56,885 nucleotides of DNA from CAHJXF01 sp039936235. Its GTDB lineage: Bacteria > Pseudomonadota > Gammaproteobacteria > Burkholderiales > Burkholderiaceae_D. The DNA lies in the NCBI GenBank assembly GCA_039936235.1, contig JBDTIS010000091.1, positions 1-56,885 on the forward strand. The letters are read 5' to 3'. Positions 50,611 through 56,885 of this stretch are shown piece by piece; the stretch's first letter is position 1; the number at the start of each line of letters is the position of its first letter. The position numbers were made by a program, and so were the translations under genes. The notes below the pieces were generated by a model. That model worked only from the letters and a program-made list of their open reading frames with translations, searched no databases and had not been told where the DNA came from.

Positions 50611-51570
50611 CTAACCCCGGCTGAACAGCAGCACGCGATTCGTCCCACCGAATGCGAACGAGTTGCAGATAGCGTGTTCGAGCCCCGGCGCTGCGACTTC
50701 TTCATCGAGCACGAGGTTCAGGGCGCAGTCCGGGTCGACCATCGCGCAGTGCGCGTTAGGCGGCACGCGGCTACCCTCGAGCGCGAGCGCCGTGATCAGC
50801 GCTTCGAGCGCACCGGCCGCGCCGAGCAGATGCCCGTGCAGGGCCTTCGTCGAGCTGACCCGCAGCCGATCGAGATCGTCGCCCCACACGGTCGCGAGCG
50901 CGTTGCGTTCGACGACCTCGCCGATCCGCGTCGCCGTGCCGTGCGCGTTGCAATAGCCGACGTCGCGTGGATGCAGGTCGCCCTTGCGCAGCGCCTCGCG
51001 CAGCGCACGCACCTGACCGTCCACGTCGGGTTTCGTCAGACGGGTCGCGTCGCAGGTCGTGCCCCAACCGCTCAGCACCGCATGGATCGTCGCACGGCGG
51101 CGTCTCTCGCTTTCTTCGGGTTCGAGGACAAGGAAGGCCGTGCCTTCGCGCGACGTGCGACGCAAGCCCGTTCGGCATGAAGGCAGGAATCGCCAACGGC
51201 GGTACGCGGGCGCCGCGGTAGGCCGCTCGGAGTGAAGCGGGCCCCGCCAATCCCGCAGCCGACGTAGACGCCGATCCGTTCCGGGTCGGCCACGTCGGCC
51301 ACGTCGGCCGCGTTCGCATCGCGCATCGCGCATCGCGAGTTCGGCCGCCACGACCGCGATCTGGCTGACCCGATCGACCCCGGCCAGTTGCAGTTTGATG
51401 AACCAGCGCGTCGCATCGAACGGCGGCTGCGCCGCGATCGCCCGCTTCGGCAGCTCGGGGAAGACCGGCCGGAGCGCCGATTCGCCGCGCATCAGCGCGT
51501 CGAACACCGCGTGATCATCGTCACCGGGCGGCGGGACGGTGCCGAGCCCCGTGACGACGACCCGTGTCAC
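50611..51570 (-). pseudogene. Beta-ketoacyl-ACP synthase lacking its active-site Cys region
   Basis: GTG start in a GTGA overlap with the ACP gene. N-terminal 85 residues (TRVVVTGLGTVPPPGDD ... RVSQIAVVAAELAMRDA) are normal. Then two frame changes follow (VGCGIGGA and YRGARVPPLAIPAFMPNGLASHVA in other frames), and the protein resumes in frame 1 at EGTAFLVLEPEESE with the C-terminal half: NAHGTATRIGE, KALHGHLLGAAGALE, NSFAFGGTNRV. Both active-site His are present but about 100 residues with the nucleophile Cys are lost. It was a FabF-like synthase dedicated to the adjacent ACP. Confidence 0.85.
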
Positions 51571-51857
51571 TTCGCTTCGGTCACGAACGGAGTCTTACGC
51601 GACGCCGAGGCAACGGGCACTGCGGCCTTCGCGAGCAAGGTCCGGTCGACCAGGGCGGCGAGCTGTTCGAGCGTCGTGATGTTCGGGTCGTCGTCGGGCA
51701 GCGTGATGTGGAAGTGATCTTCGACCGCGAACATGAATTCCGCGATCGCCAGCGAATCCAGCCCGCCGTCCTACATAGACGCGTCCGGCAGTATTGCGGT
51801 GACCGCGATGTCGAACTTCTCGTGCAACAGTTCTTGCAACTCGGTCAGCGTCCTCAT
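51567..51857 (-). pseudogene. Acyl carrier protein with an amber codon before the phosphopantetheine site
   Basis: A 97-codon frame: TLTELQELLHEKFDIAV, ILPDASM, TAG (51771-51773), DGGLDSLAIAEFMFAVEDHF, then a tail. The Ser of DSL is the 4'-phosphopantetheine site and everything after the stop is sound, so a single base change inactivates it. ATGA overlap with the PAP2 gene before it and GTGA overlap with the synthase after it define an operon. A frame this clean with one stop suggests very recent loss or a sequencing error. Confidence 0.85.
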
Positions 51858-52543
51858 GGGATGTGTTGTCTTCTATGATCGGTCGCTGCGCGTCGAGCGT
51901 CGATGATATCCGGTGCGCCTCCCCGGGGACGCCAGCGCAGCGACGCCAGCGCGAAGACCGCGCCGAGCAGCGCACCGGCGACGACGTCGACGACGACGTG
52001 CTGCTTGAGCGCCAGCGTCGAGTAGACGATGGCTGCGAACCACACCGCGTTGACGATCCGGATCCACGGCGGCGTTCCGATCTTCCGGAACAGCACCTCG
52101 ATCCGGATCGCCGTGAAGATCGCGATCGCCACATGCATCGACGGACAGGCGTTGCCGGCCGCATCGACACCGCGCAGCAGGTCGAAGCCCGGGAAGCCCA
52201 TCGGATCGAAGGCCGTCGGCAGGATCTGCGTCGGCCACAGGTAGAACAGCACGAGGCCGCAGCCGCACAACGCGCACGCCCATGAGCCGTAGACCAGCAG
52301 TTCGACGAAGCCGAACTGCAGTCCCGGCCCAATGCCGACATACACCCACAGCGAGATGTACGGGATCAGCGCCTGCGGCATGAACGGGATCCAGTGATCG
52401 AGCGCGGTCGTCGGCACGACCGTCACCGGATAGGCCGGATGGCGCAGCACGTGGAAGTAGCCGACGAAGAACAACCACGTGCATGCAGTGATGCCGACCG
52501 CCTTCAACACGAAGAACCGTCGGGCACGCGCGACCAGGACCAT
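51854..52543 (-). CDS. PAP2-superfamily membrane phosphatase/transferase
   Basis: 229 residues from the ATG at 52543, with five or six helices. Conserved PAP2 motif 2 is ACPSMHVAI and motif 3 ALKQHVVVDVVAG with its His/Asp. Motif 1 is weak, as in inositol-phosphotransferase-like PAP2 members. It leads the PAP2-ACP-ketosynthase operon, so a role in making or dephosphorylating an unusual lipid is inferred. The upstream start is uncertain because the frame stays open into the neighbouring gene. Confidence 0.8.
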   Translation of the reverse strand: MVLVARARRFFVLKAVGITACTWLFFVGYFHVLRHPAYPVTVVPTTALDHWIPFMPQALIPYISLWVYVGIGPGLQFGFVELLVYGSWACALCGCGLVLFYLWPTQILPTAFDPMGFPGFDLLRGVDAAGNACPSMHVAIAIFTAIRIEVLFRKIGTPPWIRIVNAVWFAAIVYSTLALKQHVVVDVVAGALLGAVFALASLRWRPRGGAPDIIDARRAATDHRRQHIP

Positions 52544-52607
52544 GGTCCAGCGCGTCGGAGGCGACGGCCTCGTCACGCGCGGTCGGACCCGCGGCAATGA
52601 CAGAGCG

Positions 52608-53611
52608 TCACTTTCCCATCGCCTTGTCCCGCACGGCATGCGTCCGCGCCGCCAGGCCCGGATCCTTCTTGATGACCGGATCGCTGCCGCCTGCGAGAAG
52701 AACCTTGACGGTTCGCTGGTACGCAGCCGGATCGAGCTCGCCCATCGTCGGCTTGCCGGCCGCCGTGATCGGCTTCGCGATGTTCTCGAGCCGGCGCTTC
52801 TGCCAGGCCGACGTCGCCGCACCGGACATGTCCGCGGCGAGGACGATCTTGACGGCCTCGTCCTGGTTCTTCAGCGCGTACTCCGAGCCTGTCAGTGAAG
52901 CTTCGACGAACTTCGCGAGCTTCGCGACGTACGCCGGATCCTTCAGGTCGGGCTCTCGGGCATGGAGGCCGTCTTCGAGCGTCGCTGCGCCCTGCTCCTG
53001 GCGCGCGGAATTGACCAGCCCGGCCGGCTTGATGCCGGCGTCGACGACCTGCCGATACTCGTTGTAGAGCATCGTCGCGATGCGGGCGGCCTGATTCTGC
53101 AGCAGGGGATCGACGTTGAAGCCCTGCTTCAGGACCTTCACGTCGGGGGCCGCACCGGACGTCCTGTAGCCGAGCGAGCCCATCCACGACTGGAACGGAT
53201 ACTCGTTGCCGCCGGACCAGACGCCGAGCGTCTTGCCCTTCGGATCCTTCGGCGTGCCGACGCCCCTCGATCTCCGACACGTGCGCATCAGTCGCGACCG
53301 GTCGAAGACCTGCGCGATGTTGACCATCGGCACGCCGGCCTCGCGCGCCGCGAGCGCATTCGGCATCCAGTCCACCGTCACGTCGGCGCCGTGCGCGGCG
53401 AGCACCTGCGCCGGCGCGATGTCGGGGCCACCCGCTCGATCGTGACGTCGAGGCAGGCGTCCTTGGAGCAGCGCTTGGCATGTGCGACGTAGTAGCCGGC
53501 GAACTGCGCCCGCGGCGGCGACTTCATCTGCACCGTGACCGTCTCGGCCGCCCGCGCGGCGAGCGGGAGAACGGCGAGCAGCGCGGTGGCCGCGACGAAG
53601 GATTTGCACAT
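52608..53611 (-). pseudogene. ABC transporter substrate-binding protein (NMT1/ThiY-like), frameshifted
   Basis: The ATG at 53611 gives a signal peptide (SFVAATALLAVLPLAARA), then ETVTVQMKSPPRAQFAGYYVAH and DACLDVTIE. One base is lost near 53435 and homology resumes with GGPDIAPAQVLAAHGADVTVDWM, ALAAREAGVPMVNIAQVF, TPKDPKGKTLGVWSGGNEYP and a full C-terminal lobe. The stretch RLMRTCRRSRGVG near 53275 is also abnormal and may hide a second pair of indels. It belongs with the permease and ATPase fragments upstream; in this cluster such transporters are linked to pyrimidine-type substrates. Confidence 0.8.
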
Positions 53612-53662
53612 GGGGAAGCTCCTGGATGCGGAAGTCGGCAAGGATAAGGGCAAGACGGAGGA

Positions 53663-54078
53663 TCAACGAGCGGGACGGAACGACGATGCCAGAACGTGAC
53701 GCGTCGCTCGATCCATCCGAGCAATGCATTCAGCACGGAACCGGCCAGCGCCGAGACGACGATCGCGGCCCACACCGGTCCCATGTTCATCCGTGCGGCC
53801 TCGGTCGAGATGCGGAAGCCGAGGCCGACCGTCGGCGACCCGAAGAACTCAGCGACGATCGCACCGATCAGCGCGAGAGTCGAGATGATCTCGAGCGCGT
53901 TGAAGACGCATGGCAGCGCGACCGAGATCCGCAGCCCGACCAGCGTGCGCCCGTAGCTCGCGCCATACGAGCGCATCGGGTCGCGCTGCATGGGGTCCGA
54001 TTCGGCGCGGCCCGCCAGCGTGTCGACGAGCATCGGGAAGAATGTCATCACGACGACCACCGCGGCCTTCGAATGCCG
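53663..54078 (-). pseudogene. ABC transporter permease, C-terminal half
   Basis: Starting without its own ATG it reads AAVVVVMTFFPMLVDTLAG, SYGRTLVGLRISVALPCVFNALEII, IGAIVAEFFGS and MGPVWAAIVVSALAGSVLNALLGWIERRVTFWH: the second half of a BPD_transp_1 permease, including the coupling loop (NALEI region). A missing base at the end disrupts the last residues (expected stop at 53663-53665). The N-terminal half is deleted and replaced by ABC-ATPase sequence joined at about 54078. Confidence 0.8.
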
Positions 54079-54280
54079 ACGGATGGAACACGTAGCCGTA
54101 GGCCCGCGACATGCGCGCGTCGTGCGCGGTCATCCCGTTGATCGTCGTGGTGCCCGACGTCACCTGTTCGAGATCCGCGATCACCCGCAGTAGCGTCGTC
54201 TTGCCGCAGCCGGACGGCCCGAACAGCGAGACGAACTCGCCTTCGCGGATGTCGATGCTGACGTCGTCCAGTGCGGTGAC
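54079..54280 (-). pseudogene. ABC transporter ATPase, N-terminal fragment
   Basis: VTALDDVSIDIREGEFVSLFG, Walker A GPSGCGKTTLLRVIADLEQ, TSGTTTING and YGYVFH up to the Q-loop. Signature and Walker B are missing because the frame passes into permease sequence. It is fused upstream to the PreT fragment (HVERVTFANVVDRDGVLEDT), so two deletions border this 200-base piece. Confidence 0.8.
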
Positions 54281-54775
54281 GGTGTCCTCGAGCACGCCGT
54301 CGCGATCGACGACGTTCGCGAACGTGACGCGTTCGACGTGGCCCGATGGGCTGTCGATAGCATCGAGCCGCTGAACGTTCGGATCGTCCCGCCGTGCAGT
54401 TGCGCCCACTGCTGTTCGTAACGCGACGCCGACATCCGCTGCTGGTCGCGGCGATAGACGATCGTCACCTCTTCGGCGCCGAGCTGCATCGACTGCACCG
54501 CCGCGTGGACCGCGGTCATGCCGCCGCCGAGCACGACGACGCGACGACCGACCGGCAGCGTCGCGTAGTCGCTCGCCTGGCGCAGCCCCGCGATGAACGC
54601 GATCGCGTTGCCGAGATCACCGACGCGCTCGTCGGCAAGCCCAAGCGCGTTGACGCCGCCCAGGCCGATGCCGCGGAACAGCGCGTCGCAGTCGCGGCAC
54701 AGGTCGTCGAGCAGGATCCGTCCGCCGAGCGCGTGTTCATGGCGGATCTCGAAGCCGCCTATCGATGGTAGCCAT
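54281..54775 (-). pseudogene. preT: NAD-dependent dihydropyrimidine dehydrogenase PreT, internal fragment
   Basis: Recognisable segments are IGGFEIRHEHALGGRILLDDL, FRGIGLGGVNALGLADE, NAIAFIAGLRQASDYATLPVGRRVVVLGGGMTAVHAAVQS, EEVTIVYRRDQQRMSASRYEQQWAQ, then after a shift VERVTFANVV. GGGMTAVHAA is the NAD(P)H-binding glycine loop. The N-terminal Fe-S and FAD parts and the C-terminus are missing. PreT with PreA reduces uracil and thymine, the first step of reductive pyrimidine breakdown. The preA gene is not present. Confidence 0.78.
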
Positions 54776-54778
54776 CCA

Positions 54779-55023
54779 TCAGCGGCTGCTTCGGATCGGG
54801 GATGACGCGACGGTCCCCATGAACGGCAGTTCCATGTGCGTGTGCGGATCGATGCTACCGGGCATCACGAACGCAGCGCCGGCGTCGATGGTCGTGGTCC
54901 CGGGCGGCACGTCGAGGTCGAGGCCACCGCGCGGATCAGTCCGCCTTCGCACAGGACGTCGACTTCGGTGCTGCTGTCGGCGTCGACGACGATGCCGCCG
55001 CGGATCAGGATCGCGCCCGTCAT
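54779..55023 (-). pseudogene. hydA: Dihydropyrimidinase/D-hydantoinase, N-terminal remnant
   Basis: The ATG at 55023 (ATGA overlap with the amidohydrolase stop) starts TGAILIRGGIVVDADSSTEVDV, shifts by one base near 54928 to LDLDVPPGTTTIDAGAAFVMPG and IDPHTHMELPFMGT, then ends. The first metal His pair (HTH) is present; the remaining ~400 residues with the carbamylated Lys are gone. It would hydrolyse dihydrouracil to N-carbamoyl-beta-alanine, substrate of the intact enzyme encoded just upstream. Confidence 0.82.
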
Positions 55024-56294
55024 GCGACCGCCAGCGTTTCGGACGACAGGCTGACTTCGGGTAGTTCGTTCGCCTTCGCCAGCATCGCCTGCAGCAGCAC
55101 GTTGGCACCGGCTTCTATCCATTCCGGCTTCGCGTCCTCCGACTCGTTGTGACTGATGCCCCCGATGCACGGCACGAAGATCATCGCGGTCGGCGTGACC
55201 TTGCTCATGTAGCACGCGTCGTGGCCGGCGCCGGACACGATGTCGCGCGTCACGTAGCCGAGGCGCTTCGCGCCGTCGCGCACCATCGCGACGCAGCTCT
55301 CGTCGAAGTGCACGCAGTCGTATTGGAAGATCTGCTTCAGATCGTGTTCGAGACGGGCTGCTTCCGCGATCTTCGCGACGCCGGCCTTCAGCTCGGCGTC
55401 CATCTTCGCCAACTCGTCGTCGTCCGGACAGCGGAAGTCCACGGTCAGGAAGACCTTGCCGGGGATCACGTTGCGCGAATTCGGATGCACGTTCAGCATC
55501 CCGACCGTCGAGACCGCCAGCGGCGCATGCGCGAGGCCGATCTCGTTGACCAGCTGGATCACCTTCGCCGCGCCGAGCAGCGCATCGCGCCGCACCGGCA
55601 TCGGCGTCGGGCCCGCATGCGAATCCTGGCCGGTCAGCGTCAGCTCGTACCAGCGCTGGCCCTGCGCGTCCGTGACGACGCCGATGGTCTGTCCTTCGGC
55701 TTCGAGGATCGGGCCTTGCTCGATGTGGGTCTCGAAGAACGCGTGGACCGGCCGGCCGCCGACCGGTTCGCTGCCGGCGTAGCCGATCCGCTCCAGCTCC
55801 TCACCCGTCGTCTTGCCGTCGACGTCCGCGCGCGAAAGCCCGTAGTCGAGCGTGAAGACACCGGCGTAGACGCCCGACGCGACCATCGCCGGCGCGAAGC
55901 GAGAGCCTTCCTCGTTGGTCCATACCGACGCCTCGACCGGCCGCTCGGTTTCGATGCCGTGGTCGTTCAGCGTGCGCAGGACCTCGAGTCCTGCAAGGAC
56001 GCCGTAGACGCCGTCGAAGCGTCCGCCGGTGGGCTGGCTGTCGAGATGGCTGCCGGTACCGACCGGCGCGAGGTCGTTGTTGCGGCCCGCACGTCGCGCG
56101 AAGATGTTGCCCATCCGGTCGACCTTGACGGTGCAGCCGGCTTCCTCGCACCACTCGACGAACAGGTCGCGCCCGTCGCGGTCGAGATCGGTCAGCGCGA
56201 GCCGGCAAACGCCACCTTTCGCCGTCGCGCCGATCTTCGCCATCTCCATCAGGCTCGCCCAGAGGCGGTCGCCGTCGATCCTCGGTGCTGCCAT
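55020..56294 (-). CDS. Zn-dependent N-carbamoyl amidohydrolase (beta-ureidopropionase/HyuC type, M20)
   Basis: 424 residues, complete. Metal ligands expected from the family are visible: His83 (GTGSHLDSQ), Asp94 (GGRFDGVYG), Glu129 (WTNEEGSRF), His190 (ETHIEQGP) and His382 (GGISHNESE). It cleaves N-carbamoyl amino acids or N-carbamoyl-beta-alanine to the amine, CO2 and ammonia; allantoate is an alternative. Coupled by ATGA to the broken hydantoinase, it is the only intact gene of a pyrimidine/hydantoin catabolic set, so it may already be without its physiological substrate supply. Confidence 0.93.
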   Translation of the reverse strand: MAAPRIDGDRLWASLMEMAKIGATAKGGVCRLALTDLDRDGRDLFVEWCEEAGCTVKVDRMGNIFARRAGRNNDLAPVGTGSHLDSQPTGGRFDGVYGVLAGLEVLRTLNDHGIETERPVEASVWTNEEGSRFAPAMVASGVYAGVFTLDYGLSRADVDGKTTGEELERIGYAGSEPVGGRPVHAFFETHIEQGPILEAEGQTIGVVTDAQGQRWYELTLTGQDSHAGPTPMPVRRDALLGAAKVIQLVNEIGLAHAPLAVSTVGMLNVHPNSRNVIPGKVFLTVDFRCPDDDELAKMDAELKAGVAKIAEAARLEHDLKQIFQYDCVHFDESCVAMVRDGAKRLGYVTRDIVSGAGHDACYMSKVTPTAMIFVPCIGGISHNESEDAKPEWIEAGANVLLQAMLAKANELPEVSLSSETLAVA

Positions 56295-56426
56295 ATCGGT
56301 CTCCTCGCCACGTCCTGCGGGCTGTGCGCCGCGCGATGACGGAAAGTTAGCAGGAAAAACTGAGCGGGAAGGACGCCAACGATCGCCGACGATCGCAAGT
56401 CGGCGACCGTACGCGCGGAGCGCAGG

Positions 56427-56822
56427 TCACTTGAGCAGCGTCATCCCGACGTCGCGTGCAGCCGCACGGTCCAGCGTCATCGTGCGATCGGCGCCCGCGG
56501 CCGCCGCGCAGCGTTCGATCAGGCAGTCGGCGAGATCGGCGGTGCCGTCCTGATAAACCCGCAGCGCCTTCCAGAGGGTTTCGGCGCGTTCGACGACGAT
56601 CTCCTTCGTTCTCAGCAAACCTTCGATCGCCTCGACCAGTTGCGCGCGACCGAGTTCGTAGGCGGAGGTCAGCACCCAAGCGAGTTCGACGACCGCGACG
56701 ATCGTGACGTAGCCCGGCGCCTCGGCGGTCAGCGACTCGATGTGCCGGGTCGCCAGGGGCGACTGTCTCGGGTCGTCCTGCATGATGTAGCGGACGATGA
56801 CGTTGGTATCGAGGCCGGTCAT
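56427..56822 (-). CDS. PIN-domain ribonuclease toxin (VapC-like)
   Basis: 131 residues. The PIN acidic residues are visible: Asp5 (MTGLDTNVIVRY), Glu46 (VVELAWVL), Asp96/Asp99 (GTADLADCLIE) and Asp118. Such toxins cut RNA, often initiator tRNA, when the antitoxin is lost. It starts in an ATGA overlap with the gene before it, whose visible end looks like a short antitoxin, the usual gene order antitoxin-toxin. Intact. The 130 bases between it and the amidohydrolase hold no gene. Confidence 0.9.
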   Translation of the reverse strand: MTGLDTNVIVRYIMQDDPRQSPLATRHIESLTAEAPGYVTIVAVVELAWVLTSAYELGRAQLVEAIEGLLRTKEIVVERAETLWKALRVYQDGTADLADCLIERCAAAAGADRTMTLDRAAARDVGMTLLK

Positions 56823-56885
56823 CGCGCCGATGCACCACGGCGCGCGATCGCCGCGTTCATCTGCTCGATCGTGACGGCCTTGCGC
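56819..56885 (-). CDS. VapB-like antitoxin, C-terminal end (cut by window edge)
   Basis: Only the last 21 residues are inside the window: RKAVTIEQMNAAIARRGASAR, as RKAVTIEQMNAAIARRGASA plus R. Antitoxins paired with VapC commonly end in a helix of this kind (EAMNAAIAR), which plugs the toxin active site. The stop overlaps the toxin ATG (ATGA). Family assignment (AbrB-type VapB) is inferred from context and the tail only. Confidence 0.6.
   Translation of the reverse strand, partial: RKAVTIEQMNAAIARRGASAR

Overview
The window reads as high-GC DNA from a free-living-type betaproteobacterium, most likely order Burkholderiales (inference from gene content: hopanoid locus with hpnA/hpnB/shc/hpnG/hpnH/hpnM/hpnN, an aminoethylphosphonate gene set, a RIT element, a PEP-CTERM protein and a QseBC-like pair). 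No rRNA, tRNA or CRISPR array was seen. The most striking global feature is gene decay. About seventeen genes carry frameshifts, in-frame stops or internal deletions, and several keep both their first and last parts but lack the middle. Their immediate neighbours are intact.
Layout. 1-2303: right part of a RIT (recombinase-in-trio) element, three overlapping tyrosine recombinases ending in an array of a 10-bp motif, inserted into the transposase of an IS3-family element (to about 3303). 3304-5655: TetR remnant, a di-heme cytochrome c peroxidase and a broken cupin. 5766-7445: ilvD. 8327-11506: a tight four-gene envelope operon (COG4705 membrane protein, Cys-rich exported protein, outer-membrane protein, beta-propeller), facing a QseC/QseB-like two-component system (11632-13604). 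13718-14304: fragments of hpnJ and a DUF3761 protein. 14720-17608: a PEP-CTERM beta-propeller and a second exported propeller. 17973-22840: MFS carrier, short unknown genes, a GT1 glycosyltransferase and a PHB-depolymerase-like esterase.
22881-35699: hopanoid region. hpnM and mlaA are followed by a ruined phosphonate-lipid module (phnW, ppd, a PEP-mutase-associated nucleotidyltransferase, a CDP-alcohol phosphatidyltransferase), then hpnN, a gutted ispH, hpnH, hpnG, shc, hpnB and hpnA. The squalene genes hpnC/D/E are not here. The intact genes could cyclise squalene to hopene (Shc), add adenosine (HpnH), process the product (HpnG) and traffic hopanoids or phospholipids (HpnN, HpnM, MlaA).
36078-50341: mostly intact housekeeping and envelope genes: DUF6351 lipoprotein, AI-2E-family permease, two unknown envelope proteins, penicillin-acylase-type hydrolase, aldehyde dehydrogenase, ABC-F factor, LOG hydrolase, LD-carboxypeptidase, tadA and an aldo/keto reductase. 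50396-52543: broken MBL hydrolase and a PAP2-ACP-ketosynthase operon whose ACP and ketosynthase are broken. 52608-56294: a pyrimidine/hydantoin catabolic cluster in which only the Zn amidohydrolase is intact. 56427-56885: VapC-type toxin and the end of its antitoxin.
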